64,000 nucleotides of DNA, from contig NC_133770.1 in NCBI RefSeq assembly GCF_003597395.2, positions 87,357,164-87,421,163 on the forward strand. Direction: 5' to 3'. Shown here piece after piece: positions 46,153 to 56,466 of this stretch (positions are counted from its first letter, which is position 1; every line of letters begins with the position of its first letter). Origin of the DNA: Chelonoidis abingdonii (lineage: Eukaryota > Chordata > Testudines > Testudinidae). The notes beneath the pieces are model-generated. The model did no database searches. It was given only the letters and a program-made list of their open reading frames with translations, and was not told where the DNA came from. Position numbers and translations under genes: made by a program.

Positions 46153-46172
46153 CCTGTACAAATTTATTATTA

Positions 46173-47249
46173 GATTTTGTTTTACCCATATATTGATGTG
46201 ATGCTTTGAAGTCACAAAGAAATCCAATTTTATTTCTTGAAGTAATACATAGAGTAAGTAATACATTAACAGAAATGAATGCAAATATTCCAAAGTGGTC
46301 GTCGTTTATCCCTGCTTCTGTAGTAATGACACCATTTGACAGCTCCATTTCATACCTCATTTTAAAGTAGACATAATAAGCTTTCAAATGATATATTATG
46401 TACAGGGTGTAGAAAGGGAAAGTCAACCCAATCCGTGGTGTCAGCCACTCACCTATATAGATGTAGTTAATACTACAGGTATTTAGAGACACAGATGAGC
46501 CAACGATGGATTAATGGAATTCTGACAGTATCACAGAAATGTCATTATTTAGTACATTCATCTCTCAGATTTTCCCATTCATTTTTTTCCATTTTATTGT
46601 GAAGGAAATAATTACTTTATTATGAAAGGGGAAGAATGCCGACGTGCTGAATGTAATTTCAAATAATGTTATCAATTTACAAAACAATATAATGTACCTT
46701 CTTAATCCAAAAATCACTGACGCTATATCTTGACATTTTCATTATGGGAGCTGTCATGAACAATCTGGAAGTGGGGAAAGTGTCTTATTGGAAAGATCCT
46801 TCTTATCTTCTATAATCTAATAATTAATCTTCAATAGCACAGGTCAAGTAATTTTTATGATACAGCCTTTAATCCTTTCATCAGTTGCTACTTTTAATAA
46901 CCACAGAGTGACTGGGAAGTATAGCATTCCCTGATGACAGTACAGTACTAGCCTGAAAAGTGGTCTATTACAAAAGAGATGGCAATATTTTTTTTCCCTT
47001 CCCATATGAATGTAGTGGTTGTAAAAAAATACTGATCTCATTACTTGGAAGACTACAAATCGTGGTCATATTATCTGCATATGGACAACGGGGCAAATTA
47101 AGGTTGTACATGGAACCTTACTTTGGGACTTAAATTTTTGACTGCTTGACTTTGCCACCTTAACATTCATTTAACACACACAGCCACACACATATACACA
47201 TGTACACACTGGATAGTTTTGGTTTACAGATTTTTTAAAGGGTAGCTAT
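46173..47249. other. Non-coding stretch
   Basis: May include the 3' flank of the decayed gene copy, since no element boundary could be set. No other gene seen; a 131-codon minus-strand frame covers the flank and resembles nothing known. Confidence 0.4.
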
Positions 47250-47570
47250 CAGGGGCAGCTCTAGACATTTCGCCACCCCAAGCACGGAGGCATGCCACAG
47301 GGGGCGTTCTGCCGGTCGCCGAGAGGGCAGCAGGCGGCTCCGGTGGACCTCCCGCAGGCGCGTCTGTGGAGGATCCACTGGTTCCGCAGTCTGCTGGTCC
47401 CCCGCCTCCGGTGGACCTCCTGTAAGCGTGCCTGCGGAGGGTCCGCTGGTCCTGTGGCTTTGGTGGACCTCCTGCAGGCACACAGGCCCTCCCGGCGATC
47501 GGTAGAGCACCCCCCACAGCATGCCGCCCCAAGCACGCGCTTGGCATGCTGGGGTCTGGAGTCGCCCCTG
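47250..47570. mobile_element. hAT element (321 bp, CpG-rich)
   Basis: Starts 'caggggcagctctagacatt' and ends 'gtctggagtcgcccctg', inverse with few mismatches. The 8-bp duplication 'gtagctat' is perfect (47242-47249 and 47571-47578). Subterminal 'caccccaagcacg' and 'gccccaagcacgcgcttgg' mark it as a turtle hAT family. The interior repeats 'tccggtggacctcc' three times. All frames across it, on both strands, are GC-rich artefacts. High CpG retention suggests a comparatively young copy. Confidence 0.9.
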
Positions 47571-48099
47571 GTAGCTATATGTATGTTGCTTAACATTTTC
47601 ATTACAAACGATTCTTATGACTTTTTTTCAGAAGTTCTAACACCTCCATTCTTTGTTTGTAGCAGGAATTTGGTCTTTGGAAGGGAACTTTTGCTAGTCC
47701 CATGAAATTCCATTCAGCTCTGGCCTAGTTACAAACAGGAGTGCTGTCTACCTCAGTAATATATATTTGCATGGTACATTTTTGTTGAACTCACTTTCTT
47801 TGGCCCTTCAAATAAAGTCTTCTTCTAAAACGTCTAAAAAGTCTTGGGTCATCTTCAGTCAGGATTCCATGCCTCATCATCTTCTTGGGAAGAAGAAGGG
47901 CATAAAGAATGAAGGCCACATCTTGCTGTGTCATTCTCTCATGATTTCATAAAAGGAATAATTCAACTGCTGTGTTTTCTTAGGCCAGATACTGCTCTCA
48001 ATTGCATTTCAGCAACCCCATTTATCTCAGAGATGAGTTGAGATCAGTGGGATTGCAGGGATGACACAGCACACTGTGGTCTTTACTGATTCTATAGGC
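47571..48099. other. Non-coding stretch with a diverged palindrome
   Basis: No gene seen. At about 47984-48050, 'ggccagatactgctctcaa' opens a decayed copy of the palindrome family. Confidence 0.4.
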
Positions 48100-48323
48100 C
48101 AGTGGATCTGAACCTTTCCAGGACTGTCCCCCTTTCAGGAGTGTGATTTGTCTTGCCTACCCCCAAGCCATTGTCTATATGAAATTTTAGTTTGTACTGA
48201 CTTTGCTATTCTCTTTACGTAGCCTGTTGTAAAACTAGGCAAATATCTAGATGATTTGATGTACCCCCTGGAAGACCTCTGCGCTCCCCCAGGGGTAAGC
48301 ATACCCCTTGTTGAGAACCACTG
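48100..48323. mobile_element. hAT-type MITE ('cagtggttctgaacc' family)
   Basis: Starts 'cagtggatctgaacctttcc' and ends 'gttgagaaccactg', inverse termini. Flanks 'ctataggc' (48092-48099) and 'ctacaggc' (48324-48331) form an 8-bp duplication with one change. The interior 'ggagtgtgatttgtcttgcc' and 'gtagcctgttgtaaaactag' match a widespread turtle family derived from Charlie-like hATs. Confidence 0.88.
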
Positions 48324-49394
48324 CTACAGGCCACAACAGCAAAATCCAGTCTTGAGTTAACAAAACATATGTGAACCAGTGCACAAAGAAATAGTTCATA
48401 CCAAGCAAAAGCTTTTTTTCCTTCTATATATTGAACACCTAACTCCAAAGCAAAGATGCAAAAAAAAGGCCCTGAAAATAGGATTGCTATATGTCAGAGG
48501 CTGAAATTATTTGTCAAGCCATTGCTCAGTATGTTGCTTACCATATTTGTCATCTCGCCTCTCAGCTTCAATTCTTGCTGCTCATGGTTATTTTATATCA
48601 CTTACTTGCAGGGAGAAATAGAAAAGAGGGATTTTATATGCCTATTATTTAACTGAAGGACTTTCATTCCAGTGGAACGATGGACAAGAAGGATTTTGAT
48701 GGCCAAGTAAAGTGAATTAGATCACATACAATTTCCTAACCCTGAATCTTTATGAACTAATTTGCATAACTCCAGTTCCAATGCCACTGACTTCTTTTGT
48801 CCTCCATTGTTTTTCTTTAAATTCAATTGCATGTATTTTCATTTTCATGCTCCCGGAGCCAGCATCCCTTTGAGATCTAATTTAGAGCCAACATTAAAAA
48901 AACAAAAACAAACAAAAAACAACAACAAAAAACCACCTTTGGAAAATAAGAGAGATTCAGACTATTAGAAATACAGGTCAAGGACAACAGCATCTTTGAA
49001 ATAATTGACTGAGAAAAGTCAGTTTCTATTTCATGTACAGGCCTTGTTAAGAAGTGTATTTTCTTCTCAGGATATTTACCTGCATAGGGACTTCAGGTTC
49101 TGCAACAATAAGGGGCCAGCTGCTCCAGCAGTGCCGGCTGCTTTGTGCTGCAGCATTGACACAAACTAACCTTAAACTGGTGCAACCAGCCTGGGAAGTT
49201 TATTTCAGGGCAAGAGTAAGAGTCCTGTGATGAATGCCAGCATAGCGATTTTACACCACTCATCTTCCCTGCTGCTGGCATGACAGGGGAAAATGGCCAC
49301 GGACAATTTATTTACCCTCTCCTGATTATAGCAGCATTATAACAGCAGCTGTGTTGTGAGTTCTAAGGGACGTGTAGCGTACTCTACTTCAAAT
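48324..49394. other. Non-coding stretch
   Basis: No gene recognised. An A-rich simple tract ('aaacaaaaacaaac' type) lies at 48893-48932. Confidence 0.45.
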
Positions 49395-49520
49395 TTTATA
49401 GACCTCTATCATATCCCCTCTTACTTGTCTCTTTTACAAGCTGCAAAGTCCAGACTTTTTTAATCTCTCCTCACACAAAAGCTGTTCCAAACCCTTAATA
49501 GTTTTCGTTGCCCTTCAAAA
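49395..49520 (-). mobile_element. CR1 LINE fragment (reverse orientation)
   Basis: 'tcatatcccctcttacttgt', 'cttttacaagctgcaaagtc', 'taatctctcctcacacaaaa' and 'gctgttccaaacccttaata' followed by 'gttttcgttgccctt' match, in reverse, a well conserved stretch near the CR1 3' end. No coding is preserved. Confidence 0.75.
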
Positions 49521-50679
49521 ACCTTTAAATGGTTTCAGGGATATTGTTCCCCTTTGGAGTCTGAATCTACGTGAATGTTCTTCCAAAGCAACGAGAGCAC
49601 GTCAGCTGGGGATAAGGACAATATTTTATTTCTATTAGAGACAAGATGATGCCTTTCACATCAAATTTACGCTTCTCAACTCCTCAAAGCTAATGTTCCT
49701 GCCTCTGCTCTCTGCTTATTTCCCCCACTTTCTGCTACTTACAGTTATTCCAAACCTCCCTTCTTCATGCCCCTTTTGATCCTTTTCCCCAGGCTCATCT
49801 TTGTACCTTCTTCCATGCCAACCCCTGCTCTTGGAAAACCTTCCCTCGCCTTCTGCACAAACAAGCTCCTTTTGTAAAAATGTTCATTATTAAGCCCTCT
49901 AAAACAGAACATTTTTAAAGTTGCATCACTACCAAACTAAACTCACAGGCAGTGTCTCCAACGCCTCTGACCCAAGTCTGATTGACACTGATTATGAGTT
50001 CCGTGGACAGATAGGTCTTCCTCTGTCGTGTCCTGCAGGCTGACTGCACTCAATAGATAAAATAATAATAATGATCATAAGACATTATGACCACTGTTCT
50101 CTGGTCCTTCTGAGGCATGAGTAAGCCCAGATGGAGGGGCAAAGGTGGCTTTAATACACCTTTGCGCTCTTCATTCCTGAGCCAGAGTCCTTGACTGGTT
50201 CCCAGTGTACAAGAGCAATCTGATGCCAATACCCCGCAGGGGCTGTTACAGCAACAGGGGATAAGCTGGGTGCATGCTTGGCCTTGCCCTCTTTTTCCTG
50301 GCCGGATCCTGGGCAATAGAGGTCTAAAGTGGCTGGCACTGGACACACTGCAGTTACTCAAGAGCATTATGCAGTTCCCAGTTAAGCCAAAATTGAACAA
50401 AGTGGGCCTAAAGTACCAGTGAATCTGTTCCTGTAATTTCAGTGAGATAAAGAGAAACTGCAGAATTTACCAGTGGCACAATGAACCTGATCATAATTTT
50501 GCAAACTTTGCACACTGTGGTCCAGTTTCCCTGCTGCCGTAAAATGATGCAATTTGCAATACCAGATGAAATCCTTGTATCTTCAAAACAAAATATATTC
50601 TAGAGGTACACTTCGCTCCTTTTCCATGCGTAATTAACACCGGTGAATGTATGCATGTGCACACACATATATGTATATA
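49521..50679. other. Non-coding stretch
   Basis: Nothing supported; a 116-codon minus-strand frame (50050-50400) shows no recognisable motif. Confidence 0.4.
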
Positions 50680-50865
50680 AGGTATGCCTACACTTCGAGC
50701 TGGAGGTATAAATTCCAGCTTGAGGAGTCATACGCATACTAAGTCTGATTGAGCTGGAGTGCTAAAAATAGAGTAAATGGGTGCTACAAGTGGTGGGAGG
50801 GCATAGCCACCCCAAGCATCTTGGATAGATACATATTGGGTTGGGATACATATACTTAGTTCACT
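50680..50865. mobile_element. Harbinger-type MITE, left end
   Basis: Begins 'aggtatgcctacacttcgag' after TAA, followed by 'ctggaggtataaattccagc' and 'ctaaaaatagagtaaatgg', which match one side of a turtle MITE family. The expected inverse right end is not found; 'gatacatatactta' near 50850-50862 may be a degraded trace. Confidence 0.5.
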
Positions 50866-52080
50866 TGTTTGCCCAATGCTTGCTCAAGTGAACCTATAGT
50901 TCAAATTTTTGATTATGCCACAAAATATTCTTGGTTGTTTCTTACTTAGTGACTTTTAGTAATTTTCCAGGCCCATCTCCTGCCACATTTTAAAGATGTA
51001 AGAGTGATTCAGTGAGGATCCAACAAAAGCACATTTCTATGTGGCACTACAGTAACATTTGTACTCAAGAGCTCTTCTAATCAGAGATGAGCCCATGCCA
51101 CAAACCCAGCAACACACAAACTTTGAAAAAGCTAAGATCCAAACTTTGCAGCGCAAGCTCATCTGTACCCCCAGTAAGTAAACACCTGTCTAAAGTGACC
51201 ACTAAGTATCCTCAAGGTTTCTCAGTGCAATTGTATGCAACCATTAGTTAACAACATCCTTACTAGGCAATCATTTTTTGTTTCAGCTCACTGCATAGTT
51301 TACTACCTCTCCTTGCTTTACAGCTCAGCTGGAAAACATACAGTGTATACTGCCACCTAATGTCTGTATTGGGTAACTTAAAGTACTGTGATATATCAGA
51401 ATAAGGATATGAAATCATTTGATTCTCATTACATTTATTACGCCAAAAGAAAGAGGTAGCTAGAAGTCAGTTTCTGTTGCATGGGAAGTCATCCATACAA
51501 ATCCCATGAACTTTAATAGTAGTTTCACAGCTAATATCCATGAAGCATTGTGAAATGCTATGGTGCACTGACTAAGAGCTGAGTTATATTTACCTATAAC
51601 GCAACACCTCCATGCTTGTAATTAACACATTAAAATAGTACTGATTTTAGTGTCTAATATTTTTGTTTAGGTGCACCAGCTTTGCATCCAAGAAATGAAT
51701 CCTGTGAGAGAATCCAGCAGTTGTACATGTTAGTGGATTAAAAAAAAGGTCTACTGATATTCCATATGCACTGAACTAAACGCCTATAGGGTGGGTATTC
51801 AAATATATTCATACTGATGGCTCCAAGAGTATTTTGTTACATTGAAAGTTTTCATGGCACCTAATCTTTTTCTGGTTAACCAAAACCTGCTGCTGGCTTT
51901 TGTAATCAAGTTGTAGTCTAATTTTATAGGCTGATACTGGATATAAAATGACAATACAGCAATTAAATGAACCATACAGAGGAAAGTTTAACATTCATTT
52001 GTATGCAGATAAGGCCAGCTTTCCATTAGTTAAAGGAATGCTGTTGCTTCATATCATTTATAAGAGCTACTGCTATTCCT
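50866..52080. other. Non-coding stretch
   Basis: No gene, RNA or repeat class recognised; AT-rich. Confidence 0.45.
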
Positions 52081-52210
52081 AGATTTTTAAAGCCAGAAGG
52101 GACCACTGTGATCATTTAGTCTGATGTGCATGACACGAGCCATAGAATTTCACCCAGTAATTCCTACTGTGAACTTCATAATTTTGAACCCAATAACTGA
52201 ACCATAGATT
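52081..52210 (-). mobile_element. CR1 LINE fragment (reverse orientation)
   Basis: 'aaagccagaagggaccactg', 'tgatcatttagtctgatgtg', 'gagccatagaatttcaccca' and 'ttttgaacccaataactgaa' match the same reversed CR1 region as 29518-29770. Confidence 0.6.
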
Positions 52211-52370
52211 TTAAGAAAGTCATCTGCTCTGCATTTGGACAGCCTTAGAAAGATCTGGAGAGTTATATACCACACAGCAGGTTTTTGGTAAGGTTAAAGT
52301 TTGGAAGGAAGTTAAGACCTTTGAGCTACATAGAGCCTCATTCTGTTTTCCACTTATGAAAGCAGTAAGG

Positions 52371-52530
52371 ACTAGTCTTGTAGTTAAGACATTGGACTGA
52401 GACTCAAGAAAACCGAGTTCAGTTTCTAATTCTACCATTAACTTCCCAGGTGACCCTGGGCATGTCATTTATGCCAGCCGTGCCTTCTGATTTGGAGTGC
52501 CTCAGTTTCTTACTCAGCTTGAAGTATCTC
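52371..52530 (+). repeat. MIR/CORE-SINE, first part (forward)
   Basis: tRNA-derived head: 'cttgtagttaagacattgga' (A-box side), then 'gagttcagtttctaattcta' (B-box side). The core 'aggtgaccctgggcatgtca' and 'gtgcctcagtttctta' follow. The element is interrupted by a palindrome at about 52531 and resumes at 52696. Confidence 0.75.
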
Positions 52531-52695
52531 AGGCCTGATTTTCCGACGGGCTGAGCATTTGCAGCTCCTGCCAACTTCAGTCAGAGGTGCCTGGCAGCAC
52601 CTCTGGAATCCAAGCAAAGGATATGTAAAATTGGGCTCCCCGAAACAGCTCCAAAAATCAGTGGCTACTTGATTATTTTGGCCTTCATCTATCCA
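52531..52695. repeat. Palindromic repeat inserted in a SINE
   Basis: Starts 'aggcctgattttccgacggg' with 'ctgagcatttgcagctcctg' and ends 'aaaaatcagtggctact' with 'gattattttggcc'. It belongs to the 'caggcctgattttcagaggtgctgag' variety of the palindrome family. It separates 'gcctcagtttctta' from 'actgtaaaacagggataaca', which are adjacent in MIR. Confidence 0.55.
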
Positions 52696-52830
52696 TGTGT
52701 CAGGTCTCCTACTGTAAAACAGGGATAACAACCTACCTGATGGAGGTGCTGTGAGGATAAACTCATGAATGCTTGTGGGGTGCTCCGATACTATGGTGAT
52801 GAGGCTATATAAGTAGACAGACTATGTACC
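52696..52830 (+). repeat. MIR/CORE-SINE, second part (forward)
   Basis: 'actgtaaaacagggataaca', 'acctacctgatggaggtgct' and 'gtgaggataaactcatgaat' follow MIR/CORE-SINE order and complete the copy begun at 52371. Confidence 0.72.
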
Positions 52831-53708
52831 TTCTTTTAGTTATATGAAATCTATAAAACAGTCTGTCGACACTTGTCCACAAAAAATTCTTACACCCCAG
52901 AACAAAGATTTACTCATAATAATAGCCTAAGTAAAACTATTTAATTTACTTTATGCACCAAGGAAGCTAAATCAGTCGTTTTTACGGTAATTGTGTAACG
53001 TTACATGTCCATGTGTCACTCGTGGATCATATTTGGGGGTGATTTTAATTAAATGAACAAAAGCTGAGGCTATTAACAATTACTGATATTCATCACAAAA
53101 GCTGTTCCAGTGTGGCTTTGCATTGATATCATACCACCACCATAATTTTCATCTTGTGTTGCAGCTGAAGGGTGCACTCACAAACTAACTATTTCTAAAA
53201 TTATTGATATCTTTTAAAAAATGGCAGGGTTGGAAATCTGTATTTCAGACTCCAGCTCTTTCTTCTAACCCAAGGCATTTGGTATTCTCGGTTGCCGAAA
53301 GCAATGTTGGGGGGATGAATAATTTACTGGGCGAGATCTAGATCTACGTCATTCACATCTTATCCCAAATCTAATCCTTTCTTTCATACAATTGAACTTT
53401 GCAACTGAGGTGGCTTTTCTGGATCCCTTGAGCCTCACTTAAATGTTGGATCAGAGACATTTTAGAGATTTCTACTGCCATAAAAAAGTATGTAAAAATG
53501 GTTATTTCAACCGAGCACTACTTAGAACTGGAGAGCAAGCAGCTGGAGTTTCAAGTTGTCAGTACCCTTATTTCTCCCTCATCCTTTCCATATAGGCTTT
53601 TTGTCTTCACTACTAAAAAAAGGGCCGGGAGGTTGTTGTTTTATTTTTTACAGCAAGATAATAGTAAATGATAATTATCATGCTGTCAAATCCTGGTGGA
53701 GAGATGCT
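52831..53708. other. Non-coding stretch
   Basis: No gene or repeat recognised. Confidence 0.45.
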
Positions 53709-53874
53709 CGGTGCCACCCAGAGGGGGGACAAGTGGGGCAATTTGCCTCAGGCCCCAGACCCCACAGGGAACCCGACAAGAATATAGTATTCTATATTAT
53801 TGCAACTTTTTTTCATGGAAGGGGCCCCCGAAATTGCTTTGCCCCAGGCCCCCTCAATCCTCTGGGCAGCGCTA
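53709..53874. mobile_element. hAT-type MITE (166 bp)
   Basis: Termini 'cggtgccacccagagg' and 'cctctgggcagcgcta' are inverse with a few mismatches, continued by 'ggggcaatttgcctcaggcc' facing 'aaattgctttgccccaggcc'. The 8-bp duplication 'gagatgct' is perfect (53701-53708 and 53875-53882). Confidence 0.9.
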
Positions 53875-54149
53875 GAGATGCTCCCTGTAATTTTTATCCA
53901 TAAGGTAGCTAGGTGAGGTCAGCGCTGTAACCTCGCTTGGGGTTGACCTCATCCTATTTAACTTGCAGTAAACCTGCAGAACCTTGTCTCCAAAAGGAGT
54001 TTATAATGGGCTAGCTAGCACATTAGTAACCATGCTAGATAAAGCTATAGACACTCAGTGAGGTGAACAGGTGGGCCTTCTTCAGAGACCTATAAAGTGG
54101 AATGCTTCTGTTTTATTTCCCAAAGACAGCATGCTACAACAGGAAACTA

Positions 54150-54360
54150 GGGCCAAGTCCATACTACAAAGTTTTGATGGCGTAGCTATGTTGGTCAGGG
54201 GTGTATGAAAAAAACCCAACATGCCTCTGTCAGCACAGGTAATGTTGTCCGAGGAGGTGGTGTTCCTACATAGGCAGGCAAATTCCTTCTGTTGATATAT
54301 GCTGTGTCTACACTAGGGGACTCTGCCATTATAGCTATACCTGCAAAACATTTGTAGGGT
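54150..54360. mobile_element. Harbinger-type MITE, incomplete
   Basis: Left end 'gggccaagtccatactacaa', 'agttttgatggcgtagctat' and 'tatgctgtgtctacactagg' match a turtle MITE family with 'tagtgtagac' internal repeats. The right terminus is degraded after 'aaaacatttgtag'. Confidence 0.5.
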
Positions 54361-54844
54361 AAATAAGATACAGATTTGGTCACTGGATAGCCAGCTTTAC
54401 AAGGCCAACTTCACCCCAGATTAAATTCCATTAAAGTCAAAGCTACACCAGAGGTGAATTTGCTCTTTAAAGGCCAACTTGCTGGAAAGACTCACGGTTA
54501 CTGCCATGAGAAATTCCCTCTGTTCACAAAACTGACATGAGGCTAACGTGAAGAAATCTATAAAATCCTCAAATAACATAGTTAGTTTTATAGGTCATTA
54601 AACATTACTGCTAAGGTACCAGGAATTCTCCCTCAATTATTTACCCTAGAGAAAAAGCCACTCAACTAAATGCATGCATAGATGTCTAGAAAAGAAATTT
54701 CATCCAGTGAGAATTCAGGCTGTACTGACTTTTTGTTTTATGGGGTTTTTTGGGGTGGGAGGTTGGTAGATTGGTACTCTTTTAAAAATTAAATCTTTTC
54801 TAATTCCAAAGTGTATATGTATTTAATAAACCTACTGAATGTAG
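54361..54844. other. Non-coding stretch with a partial palindrome
   Basis: A half-copy of the palindrome family lies at 54407-54470 ('aaattccattaaagtcaaag'). No gene seen. Confidence 0.4.
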
Positions 54845-55375
54845 GATGAAGCTCTCTACATCAACATTCCACACAAAGATAGACTACAAACCATTAGGAA
54901 CAGTATTCCCGATAATGTCATGGCAAACCTGGTGGCTGAGCTTTGTGACTTTGTCCTCACCCACAACTATTTCAGATTTGGGAACAATTTATACCTTCAA
55001 GTCAGCAGCACTGCTATGGGCACCTGCATGGCCCCACAATATGCCAACATTTTTATGGCGTACTTAGAAAAACACTTCCTCAGCTCTTGTCCCCTAGCGC
55101 CCCTACTCTACTTGTGCTACTCTGATGACATTTTCATCATCTGGACCCATGGGAAGAAGGCCCTTGAGGAATTCCACCAGGATTTCAACAATTTCTACTC
55201 TACCTTCAACCTCAGCCAGGACCAGTCCACACCAGAGATCCACTTCCTGGACACTATGGTGCAAATAAGCGATGGTCACATAAATACCACCCTATACCGG
55301 AAACCTACTGACCACTATACTTACCTATATGCCTCCAGCTTTCACTCAGATCCATTGTCTACAGCCAAGCCCTAA
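54845..55375 (+). pseudogene. Penelope-like reverse transcriptase, C-terminal fragment
   Basis: One open frame of 177 codons from the truncation point. It starts 'DEALYINIPHKDRL', just after the position of the first catalytic Asp of RT motif A. The middle block 'AMGTCMAPQYANIFMAYLEK' is the conserved Penelope motif B. The catalytic box is 'CYSDDIFIIW' (YSDD at 55118-55129), with both Asp kept and Ile/Val replaced by Ser. 'TPEIHFLDTMV' and 'LYRKPTDHYTYLY' follow. The frame ends in a stop right after a frameshift; the next coding segment lies in another frame. Motif A is lost, so it cannot be active. Confidence 0.9.
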
Positions 55376-56022
55376 GATACAACTGCATTTGCTCCAATCC
55401 CTCAGACAGAGGAAAAAACCCACAGAATCTCTATCAAGCATTCTTAAAACTACAATACTCACCTGGGGAAGTGAAGAAACAGATTGACAGAGCCAGAAGG
55501 ATTCCCTGAAGTCACCTACTACAGGACAGACCCAACAAAGAAAGTAACAGAATGCCACTAGTCGTCACCTACAGCCCCCAACTAAAACCTCTCCAGCGCA
55601 TAATCAAGGATCTACAACCTATCCTGAAGGACGATCTCTCACTCTCACAGATGCTGGGAGATATGTCAGTCCTCGCTTACAGACAGCCCCACAACCTGAA
55701 GCAAATACTCACCAGCAACTACACACCACACAATGAAAACATTAATCCAGGAACTAATCTGTGCAACAAACCCTATTGCCAACTCTGTCTGCATATCTAT
55801 TCAAGGGACACCATCATAGGACCTAACCACATCAGCCATATCATCAGGGACTCATTCACCTGCACATCTACCAATGTGATATATGCCATCATGTACCAGC
55901 AATGCCCCTCTGTCATGTACATTGGCCAAACCGGACAGTCTCTATGCAAAAGAATAAATGGACACAAATCAGACATCAAGAATTGTAACATTCAAAAACA
56001 AGTCACCCCGGATGCTCAATAA
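55376..56022 (+). pseudogene. Penelope-like linker and GIY-YIG endonuclease remnant
   Basis: In the frame shifted from the RT, coding resumes at about 55360 ('YNCICSNPSDRGKN') and is cut by a TGA at 55507-55509. It is then open from 55552 for 156 codons. A Cys motif 'CNKPYCQLCLH' (55762-55794) precedes the endonuclease. In the GIY-YIG domain the first box reads 'VIY' (55876-55884) and the second 'MYIGQTGQSLCKRINGHK' (YIG at 55918-55926). A C-terminal continuation ('WNFANL'-like text) is visible to about 56170 with further breaks. This domain nicks target DNA in active Penelope-like elements. Confidence 0.88.
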
Positions 56023-56466
56023 CAGACTTAAAAGTGACCATTCTTCAACAAAAAAAACCTTCAAAAACAGACTTCAATGAGAAACTGCAGAAATGGAACT
56101 AATTTGCAAACTTGACCCCAACAAATTAGGCCTCAATAAAGATTGGGCGTGGCTGGGTCACTACAAAAAGTAATTTTCCCTCTGTTGATATTCACCCCTT
56201 CTTGTCAACTGTTGGGAACAGGCCACATCCATCCTGACTGAATTGGCCTCATTAGCACTCACCCCCCTCTTGGTAAGGCAACTCCCATCTTTTCATGTGC
56301 TGTATATTTATACCTGCCTCTGTATTTTTCACACCATGCATCTGATGAAGTGGGTTATAGCCCACGAAAGCTTATGACCAAATACATTTGTTAGTCTCTA
56401 AGGTGCCACAAACACTCCTCCTTGGTTTTGCTGATACAGACTAACACAGCTACCACTCTGAAACCT

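Larger units (their letters stand above)
43600..46172 (+). pseudogene. Decayed copy of a FEN/PIN-like nuclease family with CXC tail
   Basis: Read across frames, this region gives a colinear relative of a multicopy, mostly uncharacterised family that I recall from turtles, fish and invertebrates. In order: an N-terminal part (43624-43980, 'SNNMTNPFDAESHPEV' and 'KTFADIAKKSK'); after a frameshift, 'RAPSLARCRNDV' and 'FHADGTMRRTK' (about 43950-44085); 'RDAMDVI', 'DELAAEYLRQVLKG' and 'FERYDYSNSMKTAERQ' (about 44165-44340); 'VTRMLLH' and 'IKSSNTVLVFAVHYIPEME' (44610-44750); 'ACDC' then 'SLFGTGKKSMFNVSKTK' (45200-45265); and a Cys-rich end (45949-46172) with an Asp/Asn tail. The spacing resembles FEN/XPG nucleases (an Asp in strand 2, an acidic-pair helix, a D-x-D strand, then GCD..GIGKK as H3TH). 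Here the key acids are changed (IFERYD, KEVVTR, SSNTV). Stops, frameshifts and three hAT insertions make it dead. No introns are visible. The function of the family is unknown to me; the nuclease link is inference. Confidence 0.7.
54845..56466 (+). mobile_element. 5'-truncated Penelope-like retroelement (Neptune-like)
   Basis: The element begins inside the reverse transcriptase domain. After the coding remnants (listed separately) comes the tail: 'cttcttgtcaactgttggga', 'ggtaaggcaactcccatc', 'atttatacctgcctctgta', 'gcccacgaaagcttatg' and 'tctctaaggtgccacaaac'. It ends near 'gctaccactctgaaacc'. Penelope-like elements combine RT with a GIY-YIG endonuclease, matching this order. The 5' part of the element is missing. 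Tail fragments of the same family occur at 5432 and 59222. Subfamily name is inference. Confidence 0.9.

Noticed and set aside
47224..47705. Overlapping frames of 95-137 codons on both strands
   Set aside because: All lie in a CpG-rich hAT element with terminal repeats and duplication.
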